The notes beneath the pieces were generated by a model. It was given only the letters and a program-made list of their open reading frames with translations. It was not told the origin of the DNA and made no database searches. From an uncultured Bacteroides sp. (GTDB lineage Bacteria > Bacteroidota > Bacteroidia > Bacteroidales > Bacteroidaceae): a stretch of DNA of 64,000 bases. The stretch is taken from the NCBI GenBank assembly GCA_944322345.1, contig CALUOO010000008.1, positions 1-64,000 of the forward strand, given 5' to 3'. Made by a program: the position numbers and the translations under genes. Shown here piece after piece: positions 8,898 through 16,130 of this stretch; positions within the stretch are counted from its first letter, which is position 1; each line of letters begins with the position of its first letter.

Positions 8898-9554
8898 ATG
8901 AAAAAAATATTTACGAAGGGAAGAATTGCCCTGATCGTTATCTTTTCAGTATTGATTATTGACCAGGTAATAAAAATCTGGATTAAAACCCACATGTATT
9001 GGCACGAAAGTATCCGTGTGACCGATTGGTTCTACATCTATTTCACCGAGAACAATGGTATGGCGTTTGGAATGGAAATTGTAGGAAAGCTGTTCCTGAC
9101 CAGCTTCAGGATCGTAGCCGTTATCCTGATCGGGTGGTATCTTTATAAAATCATACGGAAAGGATTCAAGACAGGTTACATTATCTGTATCTCTCTGATA
9201 CTGACAGGAGCGTTGGGAAACATCATCGACAGTGTATTCTACGGGGTGGTGTTCAACGAAAGTACCCATTCGCAGATTGCAACCTTCATGCCTGCCGAAG
9301 GAGGATACTCCACATGGCTCTATGGCAAGGTGGTCGATATGTTCTATTTCCCTATTATCGAAACCAACTGGCCCTCATGGATGCCCTTTGTGGGAGGTGA
9401 GCATTTTGTCTTTTTCAGCCCCATTTTCAATTTTGCAGACGCGTCCATCAGTTGCGGTATCATAGCATTACTGCTTTTCTATAGCAGATATCTGAACGAA
9501 TCCACCCATTCGTTGGGAGAATCTAAAAAGAAGGATACAGCTCATGAAAAGTAA
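8898..9554 (+). CDS. lspA: Lipoprotein signal peptidase (signal peptidase II)
   Basis: A 218-residue membrane aspartyl protease that removes the signal peptide of prolipoproteins at the inner membrane. The start, LIVIFSVLIIDQVIKIW, is the first transmembrane helix with the conserved Asp-Gln-Lys pattern. TENNGMAFGME is the conserved N-x-G-x-A-F segment. The catalytic aspartates lie in GALGNIIDSVFYG and FNFADASIS. It is longer than the ~165-residue proteobacterial enzyme because of an insert between those two motifs, as is usual in Bacteroidetes. Its end overlaps the next gene by 11 bases, which implies translational coupling to a lipoprotein, a possible substrate. Confidence 0.95.
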   Translation: MKKIFTKGRIALIVIFSVLIIDQVIKIWIKTHMYWHESIRVTDWFYIYFTENNGMAFGMEIVGKLFLTSFRIVAVILIGWYLYKIIRKGFKTGYIICISLILTGALGNIIDSVFYGVVFNESTHSQIATFMPAEGGYSTWLYGKVVDMFYFPIIETNWPSWMPFVGGEHFVFFSPIFNFADASISCGIIALLLFYSRYLNESTHSLGESKKKDTAHEK

Positions 9555-10605
9555 AATCTCCTTTCACCTCTGCTGGGCGTCTGTCCTTGTCGGCCTGCTT
9601 GTGGGATGTAAAATTAAGACACCAGAGCATGTGATACCAGAATCGACAATGGAGAATCTGCTCTACGATTATCATCTGGCAAAATCGATGAGTGAGAATC
9701 TACCTTACGAGGAAAACTACAAGAAGAGTCTCTACATGGATGCTGTGTTCAAGAAATATGGTACGACAAAGGCCGATTTTGACTCTTCGATGGTTTGGTA
9801 TACACGCAACACAGAGGTCATAGCCAAGATCTATGAGAAAGTGAGGAACCGGCTGAAGGGCGAACAAGATCTGGTGAGCGATCTGATAGCCAAGCGTGAC
9901 AAGAAACCTAAAACAACGAAAGCGGGTGATAGTATCGACGTCTGGCCATGGCAACATGTACTGCGTCTGACCAATGCCACGTTGGACAACAAATACGTGT
10001 TTACGCTGCCTGTCGATTCGAACTATCATGAACGGGATACACTGATTTGGAATGCACGTTATCATTTCACGCAACCAGCCTTGTCCGATTCTCTGCGCAA
10101 TGTATTCATGGCATTGCAGATAATGTACGAAAAAGATACAATCAGCCAGTTGGAGATGATTAATGCCTCATGCACACGGCAGATTCGCCTGTATGCAGAT
10201 ACATTGGGCAGTATGAAAGAGATAAAGGGCATTATTTTCTATACGGCAAGTGAAGGTCAGACGGAGGATGCACTGCTGGTAGACCAGTTGTCGATGATGC
10301 GTTTCCATTGCAAAGACTCACTCTCGTTCGAAGCACGTGATTCTTTGAACAGGGAAATGGCATTGAGAGACTCGCTTGCAAAGATTGCAGTTCGGCAGAA
10401 AGACTCATTGTCAAGGTCGACAGACGAAGAAGAAGATGAGCGCCGTTTGAGCCCCGATGAATTGAACCGTCGGCGTACAGGAGCACGCCCGGCAAAGAAG
10501 CCTGAGCAGATTGAGGTGGAACGGCATATACAGCAAGAACGTCGTGAGCGGCAAATGATTCTTCGTAAGAAGCAACAACAGCGTCGCCAACAGCGTGATA
10601 ATTAA
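9544..10605 (+). CDS. DUF4296-type lipoprotein
   Basis: A 353-residue lipoprotein. The signal peptide ends in the lipobox LLVGC with Cys22. The following TPEHVIPESTMENLLYDYHLAKSM is characteristic of DUF4296, a Bacteroidetes family commonly encoded immediately after lspA. The C-terminal third is strongly charged and Arg/Gln-rich (repeated RRER/KKQQQRRQQ), likely an extended or coiled segment. It overlaps lspA by 11 bases and is followed after 11 bases by the next small gene, so an operon is likely. Its function is unknown. Confidence 0.85.
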   Translation: MKSKISFHLCWASVLVGLLVGCKIKTPEHVIPESTMENLLYDYHLAKSMSENLPYEENYKKSLYMDAVFKKYGTTKADFDSSMVWYTRNTEVIAKIYEKVRNRLKGEQDLVSDLIAKRDKKPKTTKAGDSIDVWPWQHVLRLTNATLDNKYVFTLPVDSNYHERDTLIWNARYHFTQPALSDSLRNVFMALQIMYEKDTISQLEMINASCTRQIRLYADTLGSMKEIKGIIFYTASEGQTEDALLVDQLSMMRFHCKDSLSFEARDSLNREMALRDSLAKIAVRQKDSLSRSTDEEEDERRLSPDELNRRRTGARPAKKPEQIEVERHIQQERRERQMILRKKQQQRRQQRDN

Positions 10606-10616
10606 TCAGATACCGT

Positions 10617-10973
10617 ATGGTGAAACGTTATGCTGCTCATTATCTGTTCATGCCCGATCTGGGATTTGTAAAGCAACACGTAGTGGAGATTGCCGATGGA
10701 GGAGTTGTCCGAAACGTTTTTCCACTGACGGAAGAAATAGAGTCGGTAGAGTGGTTGCCGGGTGTAATCGCTCTGCTGAGCTCTTTATCTTCAGACATTC
10801 CGATGCTTTCTGCTTCAGATTTCAATGCTTTCCATCAGACATCCCAATGCTTTACCGATACATTAACTCTCCGTCAGAAGGCAGGCGAGGTGTTTTATTC
10901 CTATCTTTTGTATCCTTTTGATTTTATTTCGATGCAGCCTGTCGTCGAAACTCGGAGCAGACTATTGCGGTAG
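10617..10973 (+). CDS. Small conserved-looking protein, third gene of the lspA operon
   Basis: A 118-residue ORF that starts 11 bases after the DUF4296 gene. The first ~55 residues (MVKRYAAHYLFMPDLGFVKQ, then EEIESVEWLPGVIALL) look like a genuine folded protein resembling the N-terminal strand region of amidohydrolase-like proteins, but no catalytic motif is present. The rest is Ser/Phe-rich and less convincing. Its 3' end overlaps the convergent RNA methyltransferase gene by 50 bases. I do not recognise the family. The close spacing argues for translation. Confidence 0.5.
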   Translation: MVKRYAAHYLFMPDLGFVKQHVVEIADGGVVRNVFPLTEEIESVEWLPGVIALLSSLSSDIPMLSASDFNAFHQTSQCFTDTLTLRQKAGEVFYSYLLYPFDFISMQPVVETRSRLLR

Positions 10974-11688
10974 CAATGGCAACATTCAGGGATTCGGAAG
11001 TCTTTTGCCCCTGTGGATAATTGGGGATATAGAGCCTGTGACTGACAAGTGTCTCAATCTCCGGGCTTATACCGTTTCCCTCATTTCCCATAACGATCAA
11101 CCCGTTGTTTGCCAACTCTTGTCCGTATATGTTTTCTCCATTCAGAAAAGTGCCATATACAGGTATATTGCCGACCGAACGGATAAAGTCGGTGAGGGGA
11201 GTGTAGTGTATTTTTACCCGCGCAATAGCTCCCATTGTAGCCTGTATTACCTTTGGGTTGTATACGTCTACCGTATTGGGTGAACATATAATGTCTTTTA
11301 TGCCGAACCAGTCAGCCAGTCGGATGATAGTGCCCAGATTGCCGGGATCTTGTACATCGTCCAATGCCAGGCAGAGCGAATGCCGGACGACTTGGGAATC
11401 TAGAGTATATTGAGGTTGTTCAAAAATAGCCAATACTTGTTGTGGAGTTTTTAGCAGGCTGGCACGTGACAGCTCATCCTGAGTTACCTCAGCAATTTCA
11501 TTGGCCGATATAGTAGGGTTGGCTTTCAACCATGACGAGGTTGCTGCCAGAAAGCGACAGGGGAAATATGCTGCCAGCTCTTCCACCACTTTGGGGCTTT
11601 CTGCGAGGAAAACCTGTTCTTCCTTACGTATTTTTTTCAGTGCTAATGAATGAATATACTTGATTTTGCTTTTGCTGAGTGTCGTCAT
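10924..11688 (-). CDS. TrmH/SpoU-family RNA 2'-O-methyltransferase
   Basis: A 254-residue SPOUT-class methyltransferase. The N-terminal ~90 residues form the substrate-binding domain (KIRKEEQVFLAESPKVVEEL). The three SpoU motifs follow: LDDVQDPGNLGTIIRLADW (motif 1), VMGNEGNGIS (motif 2) and IPNYPQGQKTSESLNVAIA (motif 3), which together build the trefoil knot that binds S-adenosylmethionine. It methylates a ribose 2'-OH in rRNA or tRNA; the target base cannot be told from sequence alone. It is convergent with the small gene at 10617-10973 and shares 50 bases with it. Confidence 0.92.
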   Translation of the reverse strand: MTTLSKSKIKYIHSLALKKIRKEEQVFLAESPKVVEELAAYFPCRFLAATSSWLKANPTISANEIAEVTQDELSRASLLKTPQQVLAIFEQPQYTLDSQVVRHSLCLALDDVQDPGNLGTIIRLADWFGIKDIICSPNTVDVYNPKVIQATMGAIARVKIHYTPLTDFIRSVGNIPVYGTFLNGENIYGQELANNGLIVMGNEGNGISPEIETLVSHRLYIPNYPQGQKTSESLNVAIATAIVCSEFRRQAASK

Positions 11689-11732
11689 AATTTATTATTT
11701 GGAGGAATTTTCCGTCTTTCTTTTTCGAAAAG

Positions 11733-11776
11733 GCTACCTGCCATTGTTCGATGTAATTTTACCAATGACAGGTAGC
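11733..11776 (-). terminator. Terminator of the AICAR formyltransferase gene
   Basis: GCTACCTGCCATTG (11733-11746) pairs with CAATGACAGGTAGC (11763-11776) with a single mismatch and a 16-base loop. Reading the minus strand, a CTTTTCG-type T-rich run follows. Confidence 0.75.
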
Positions 11777-11813
11777 AGATATGGTAGGTATCCTACGATT
11801 GATCGGCAGACGA

Positions 11814-12989
11814 TTAGTGATGGAACAAGCGTATGCCGGTAAAGGCCATTGCTATTCCATATTTGTCGCATGTCTCGATAACATGATCATCGCGTACAGA
11901 TCCTCCGGGTTGGGCAATGTAGCTTACTCCACTTTTGTGGGCACGTTCGATGTTGTCACCAAAGGGGAAGAATGCATCCGAGCCTAATGCCACCCCAGTC
12001 ATTGTGTCGAGCCATGCACGCTTTTCTTCACGGGTAAGCACTTCGGGCTTTTGAGTAAAGAATTGTTGCCATACTCCGTCGGCAAGTACATCGTCGTGGT
12101 CATCAGAGATGTAGACATCGATGGTATTGTCGCGGTCGGCACGTCTGATTTTTTCTATCCATGGCAGGTTCATTACTTTCGGATGTTGGCGAAGGTACCA
12201 GATATCAGCTTTGTTTCCTGCCAGCCGTGTGCAATGGATGCGTGACTGTTGTCCTGCTCCGATGCCGATTGCCTGTCCGTCTTTCACATAGCAGACGGAA
12301 TTCGATTGGGTATATTTTAGAGTGATCAGTGCGATAATCAGGTCTCTTTTGGCCTCTTCGGGGATGTTCTTATTTTGTGTCGGCATCTCGTTCAGCAGGC
12401 TTTCGTCTATTTTCAATTCGTTTCTACCTTGTTCAAAGGTGATTCCAAACACGTCTTTGTGTTCGATGGGTGCGGGTTGATAGGAGGGGTCAATACGTAT
12501 GACATTGTAGGTTCCCTTTCGCTTGTTCTTTAATATTTCCAATGCTTCAGGAGTGTATCCTGGTGCGATGACTCCGTCGGAAACCTCGCGGTTGATAATA
12601 CGTGCCGTTTCCTCATCACATGTGTCGGACAAGGCAATAAAATCGCCGTATGATGACATTCGGTCAGCTCCTCGTGCACGGGCGTATGCGGTGGCAAGAG
12701 GCGATAGCTTCATATCGTCTACAAAATAGATTTTCTTTAATGTATCGCTCATTTCTATCGCAACAGCAGCTCCTGCCGGACTTACATGCTTGAATGAGGT
12801 GGCAGCAGGAAGCCCTGTGGCTGCTTTCAGCTCTTTCACCAGCTGCCAGCTATTAAATGCATCCAGCAGATTGATGTAGCCGGGGCGGCCGTTCAGCACT
12901 TCGATGGGGAGTTCTCCCTCTTTCATAAAGATACGGGCAGGTTTTTGGTTGGGATTGCACCCGTATTTAAGTTCAAGTTCGTTTGCCAT
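11814..12989 (-). CDS. Stand-alone AICAR formyltransferase (PurH C-domain type)
   Basis: A 391-residue enzyme matching the AICAR transformylase half of PurH, without the IMP cyclohydrolase half. It formylates AICAR using 10-formyl-tetrahydrofolate, the penultimate step of purine synthesis. KYGCNPNQKPARIF at the N terminus and SFKHVSPAGAA with the catalytic Lys67-His68 pair are diagnostic. The longer frame beginning at 13025 is rejected because a -7 box (TAATTTTG, 13023-13030) overlaps that ATG, whereas the ATG at 12989 (MANELELKYG) leaves a normal leader. A second full-length PurH may exist elsewhere. Confidence 0.92.
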   Translation of the reverse strand: MANELELKYGCNPNQKPARIFMKEGELPIEVLNGRPGYINLLDAFNSWQLVKELKAATGLPAATSFKHVSPAGAAVAIEMSDTLKKIYFVDDMKLSPLATAYARARGADRMSSYGDFIALSDTCDEETARIINREVSDGVIAPGYTPEALEILKNKRKGTYNVIRIDPSYQPAPIEHKDVFGITFEQGRNELKIDESLLNEMPTQNKNIPEEAKRDLIIALITLKYTQSNSVCYVKDGQAIGIGAGQQSRIHCTRLAGNKADIWYLRQHPKVMNLPWIEKIRRADRDNTIDVYISDDHDDVLADGVWQQFFTQKPEVLTREEKRAWLDTMTGVALGSDAFFPFGDNIERAHKSGVSYIAQPGGSVRDDHVIETCDKYGIAMAFTGIRLFHH

Positions 12990-13022
12990 AATTATATTTC
13001 GTTTGATCTCTGTTTGATGTGG

Positions 13023-13030
13023 CAAAATTA
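13023..13030 (-). promoter_or_regulatory. -7 box of the AICAR formyltransferase gene
   Basis: On the minus strand the sequence reads TAATTTTG, a perfect TAnnTTTG. It lies about 34 bases ahead of the ATG at 12989 and fixes that start. Confidence 0.6.
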
Positions 13031-13120
13031 CGAAGAATAATAAATTTATAAAATTTACAACTTATAATCTTATGACATAAATGAACTTGCAGGGTCACAT
13101 AAAATACCTACAAATGGTGA

Positions 13121-13151
13121 TTGCGCGCTTGGAAAATATTGTGTTCCTTTG
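13121..13151 (+). promoter_or_regulatory. Candidate promoter of the hemerythrin gene
   Basis: TTG at 13121-13123 and TTCCTTTG at 13144-13151 are 20 bases apart, fitting the -33/-7 layout with one mismatch in the -7 box. It implies transcription starting near 13156 and supports the ATG at 13180 over the upstream in-frame ATG at 13081. Confidence 0.45.
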
Positions 13152-13179
13152 CATCACACTAATATATAATGGGTATCGG

Positions 13180-13884
13180 ATGGATAATTTACAGAAATAC
13201 AAGCCGACTGATAAGATGGTTGATTTGATAAGCGACGATTATTCGTTGCTGCAAGTGATGAGCCGTTTCGGGCTTTCGTTGGGGTTTGGTGACAAGACAG
13301 TAAGCGAAGTTTGTGAGATGAATCACGTAGACTGTCGTACGTTTCTGGCCGTTGTCAACTTTATGGCAGAGGGCTTTTCCAGATTGAGCGGTGATCATGA
13401 TGAAATCTCTATCCCGGCTCTGATCGACTATTTGCGGCAGGCTCATATTTATTTCCTCGATTTTTGTCTTCCATCCATTCGGCGGAAGTTGATTGAAGCG
13501 ATAGATTGTTCGCAAGACGATGTGGCTTTCCTCATTCTGAAATTCTTTGACGAATACATGCGTGAGGTACGTCGCCATATGGATTATGAAGAAAAGACGG
13601 TATTCAAGTATGTCGATGCTTTGCTTCAAGGCAATGCTCCTCGAAATTATCAGATCAGCACCTTCTCTAAGCATCATGATCAGGTAGGCGAAACGTTGAC
13701 AGAACTGAAAAAGCTGATTATTAAATATTGTCCTGCAAAAGCCAATGTAAATCTGCTGAATGCGGCTTTGTTCGATATTTATGCTTGCGAAGAGGGATTG
13801 GAATCGCATTGTAAAGTGGAGGATTATATTTTTGTTCCTGCCATTCTGAATTTGGAGAGGAGGATGATTGAAAATGAAAAATAA
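13180..13884 (+). CDS. Hemerythrin-domain protein (RIC/YtfE-like)
   Basis: A 234-residue protein. The N-terminal ~70 residues resemble the ScdA-type domain of iron-sulfur repair proteins; the rest is a four-helix hemerythrin domain. Candidate diiron ligands occur on each helix: His in QAHIYFLDF, His and Glu in RRHMDYEEKTVF, His in SKHHDQVGET, and His and Glu in ESHCKVEDYIF. RIC/YtfE proteins respond to oxidative or nitrosative damage and bind diiron that reacts with O2 or NO. The start MDNLQKYKPTDKMVDL fits the promoter; the 33 extra upstream residues do not resemble the family. The next gene overlaps its 3' end, so the two are coupled. Confidence 0.85.
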   Translation: MDNLQKYKPTDKMVDLISDDYSLLQVMSRFGLSLGFGDKTVSEVCEMNHVDCRTFLAVVNFMAEGFSRLSGDHDEISIPALIDYLRQAHIYFLDFCLPSIRRKLIEAIDCSQDDVAFLILKFFDEYMREVRRHMDYEEKTVFKYVDALLQGNAPRNYQISTFSKHHDQVGETLTELKKLIIKYCPAKANVNLLNAALFDIYACEEGLESHCKVEDYIFVPAILNLERRMIENEK

Positions 13885-14488
13885 AGAGACCATCCGAGTT
13901 GCCATAGCCGAAACGTCTGTTATCATCCGTAGTGGTCTGACGATGGTGTTGAAGCGTTTGCCTAATCTGAAGATACAACCTGTGGAATTATTGTCTGCAG
14001 AATCTTTGCATGATTGTCTCCGTACTCAGTATCCGGATATTTTGATTGTGAACCCTTCGTTCGAAGGATATTTTGATGTCGCAAAGTTTCGTGAAGAAAA
14101 TGCCGGTAAGGAAATCCGATTGATTGCTTTGGTCACATCTTTTGTAGATAACTCATTGCTGAGCAAATATGATGATTCATTTTCTATATTTGACGATATG
14201 GAGGACATTGCAAAGAAAATCAGTGATTTGTCCGATCAGAATCAGGAGAAGGAGGATGAAGAGGGGAATCAGGATTCGCTTAGCCAACGTGAAAAAGAGA
14301 TTGTGGTCTGCGTTGTAAAGGGGATGACCAACAAGGAGATTGCCGAGACCTTGTTTCTCTCGATTCATACAGTCATGACTCATCGTAGAAATATCGGCAA
14401 AAAACTTCAGATCCATAGTGTAGCTGGTCTGACAATCTATGCCATTGTCAATAAGCTTGTCTCGTTGAACGAGGTGAAAAACTTGTAA
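13874..14488 (+). CDS. LuxR/GerE-family response-regulator-like transcription factor
   Basis: A 204-residue protein. Residues ~1-120 look like a receiver-type domain of reduced conservation (ILIVNPSFEGYF lies where a phospho-acceptor Asp is expected, with Asn instead). Residues ~138-195 are a clear LuxR-type helix-turn-helix, SQREKEIVVCVVKGMTNKEI then TVMTHRRNIGKKL. It overlaps the hemerythrin gene by 11 bases, suggesting that the hemerythrin senses or protects while this protein sets transcription. A TTG six bases upstream is an alternative start. The atypical receiver suggests phosphorylation-independent control. Confidence 0.85.
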   Translation: MKNKETIRVAIAETSVIIRSGLTMVLKRLPNLKIQPVELLSAESLHDCLRTQYPDILIVNPSFEGYFDVAKFREENAGKEIRLIALVTSFVDNSLLSKYDDSFSIFDDMEDIAKKISDLSDQNQEKEDEEGNQDSLSQREKEIVVCVVKGMTNKEIAETLFLSIHTVMTHRRNIGKKLQIHSVAGLTIYAIVNKLVSLNEVKNL

Positions 14489-14812
14489 TTTCTTCCCGAC
14501 ATTGCGCGGATGTTTTTGCAAGTCTGCAATTCCTTCCCGACGTTGCGCGGACGTTTTTGCAGTCTGCAATTCCTTCCCGACATTGCGCGGACGTTTTTGC
14601 AGTCTGCAATTCCTTCCCGACATTGCGCGGACGTTTTTGCAAGTCTGCAATTCCTTCCCGACGTTGCGCGGACGTTTTTGCAGTCTGCAATTCTTTCCCG
14701 ACGTTACGCGGACGTTTTTGCAGTCTGCAATTCTTTCCCGACGTTACGCGGATATTTTTGCAAGTCTGCAATTCCTTCCCGACATTGCGCGGACATTTTT
14801 GCAAGTCTGTAA
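14489..14812. repeat. Tandem array of eight 40/41-bp repeats
   Basis: Eight copies of a unit containing TTCCTTCCCGACGTTGCGCG, a GACGTTTTTG centre and CAGTCTGCAA. The CCCGAC core begins at 14495, 14536, 14576, 14616, 14657, 14697, 14737 and 14778, giving spacings 41-40-40-41-40-40-41, a higher-order period of about 121 bp. Each unit contains the near-palindrome TTGCAGTCTGCAA. The frames open through the array on both strands encode only the repeat and are not called as genes. The copies are contiguous without unique spacers, so it is not CRISPR. Confidence 0.9.
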
Positions 14813-14852
14813 TCCTGTCGCTTTCCTCCACTGAGTGTGGATGTCAATATGC

Positions 14853-14887
14853 AACAATCCCGACGGAGTCACTACGTCGGGATTGTT
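14853..14887 (+). terminator. Terminator after the LuxR-like gene
   Basis: AACAATCCCGACG (14853-14865) pairs perfectly with CGTCGGGATTGTT (14875-14887), a 13-bp stem with a nine-base loop followed by a TTTTC-containing run. It lies beyond the tandem array, so the array is probably transcribed. Confidence 0.85.
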
Positions 14888-15130
14888 TTCATCTTTACTT
14901 AAAATGTGGCTACGTAATAAAATTATGACTAATTAATTCAATTCTGATGTTGCAAAGATAGCGGATATTATAGGAGGAGTCAATCACTTTTATCAGGTAT
15001 ATTTTGTTCTGTGTTATCCCTATGTTTTGTGATATAAAGATTGAATTTTTCAGATATCCTTTTGGCAATTTACATCGTGCTTATCTTTTAATAGTTGTAG
15101 AACTGTATTTGGGATAAGGTGAATACGAAA
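14888..15130. other. Intergenic spacer without a gene
   Basis: About 240 bp of AT-rich DNA between the convergent LuxR-like and ppx transcripts. No ORF, promoter or repeat of note was seen. Confidence 0.6.
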
Positions 15131-15160
15131 AGAGCCCTGTCGTATTTGCGGCAGAGCTCT
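15131..15160 (-). terminator. Terminator of the ppk-ppx operon
   Basis: AGAGC (15131-15135) plus CTG and CG segments pair with CG, CAG and GCTCT (to 15160), with one mismatch and one wobble. On the minus strand a CTTTTCG run follows. Confidence 0.6.
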
Positions 15161-15230
15161 TTCTGAATTTGTTATATCAGATTGTGGTTTATACATGTTT
15201 TCTCTTGGTGAATGTTTTTGCTCATCCGAT

Positions 15231-16130
15231 TTATCTGGCAGTTTTATTTTTTGTGTACAGACTGTCGATTATTCCATCAGAGAGTCCTATTGTTGGAACC
15301 ATGATTCCTGTAGCTTTTACTAATGTAGCTATTTCAATAAATATTTCGGCTGCAGGGATGATAACATCAGCCCGATCCGGTTTTAATTTGAATAATTTGA
15401 TACGCTCTGTCGTAGGGACAGCTTTTAGACTCTCATATGTTTCACGCAGTGATTCAATGGGGAAAAATCCATTCTTTTTATCTTTTTTTTCTGCTAGTCG
15501 GAATAATTTATTGATGTTTCCACCCGAACCGATGATATTGATTGGAGTATATTTTTCAAGCAATGCGGTAAGATCTGCATGCAGTTTTTCTTTTTCTTCT
15601 TCTTTTACCATGCCGCTTAGCATACGTACAGTTCCAATATTGTACGAGTATGAATGTTTCAATTCTCCATTACCGATCAGTGTGATTTCTGTGCTTCCTC
15701 CGCCGACATCTACATAAAGGTAATTTTGACCTGATGAAAATAACTGTTCTATATGGTTATTGTAAACAATATGTGCTTCTTCCTGCCCGTCGATGATTTC
15801 AACCAGAATGCCGGTTTGCTTATGGATACGTTTAGCAATCTGGCGCCCATTGCTAGAATCACGCATGGCAGAAGTAGCGCATGCACGATAATCTGCTACT
15901 TCATATATTTTCATCAGCTGTTTATATGCTTTCATAAGACGAATTAGTTTTTTTGCCTTTTCGTCTGATATGTATCCTATAGTAAAGGCATCTTCTCCCA
16001 AACGCAGCGGAATTCTGATGAGTTGTACTTTGCTCATCAGTTCAGAAGAGTTTTCTTCATTGACACATTTTATCAATAATCTGACAGCATTTGAACCGAT
16101 GTCGATTGCTGCATAGTTTATTTTTTTCAT
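15231..16130 (-). CDS. Exopolyphosphatase / GppA-family phosphatase
   Basis: A 299-residue member of the actin-like Ppx/GppA family. The phosphate-binding loops are AIDIGSNAVRLLI at the N terminus and YVDVGGGSTEITLI near residues 138-151, and IIGSGGNINKLFRL is a further conserved loop. These enzymes remove terminal phosphate from polyphosphate or convert pppGpp to ppGpp. The start overlaps the ppk stop by four bases (ATGA), so synthesis and breakdown of polyphosphate are coupled in one operon. It is shorter than E. coli Ppx because the C-terminal HD domain is absent. Confidence 0.92.
   Translation of the reverse strand: MKKINYAAIDIGSNAVRLLIKCVNEENSSELMSKVQLIRIPLRLGEDAFTIGYISDEKAKKLIRLMKAYKQLMKIYEVADYRACATSAMRDSSNGRQIAKRIHKQTGILVEIIDGQEEAHIVYNNHIEQLFSSGQNYLYVDVGGGSTEITLIGNGELKHSYSYNIGTVRMLSGMVKEEEKEKLHADLTALLEKYTPINIIGSGGNINKLFRLAEKKDKKNGFFPIESLRETYESLKAVPTTERIKLFKLKPDRADVIIPAAEIFIEIATLVKATGIMVPTIGLSDGIIDSLYTKNKTAR

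Noticed and set aside
13081..13179. N-terminal extension of the hemerythrin protein
   Set aside because: It covers the predicted promoter and does not resemble the family.
14489..14812. CRISPR array
   Set aside because: Units are contiguous with no unique spacers, and no cas genes are near.
14448..14834. Open frames across the 40/41-bp array on both strands
   Set aside because: They translate only the repeat, are open in several frames at once, and have no independent start signals.
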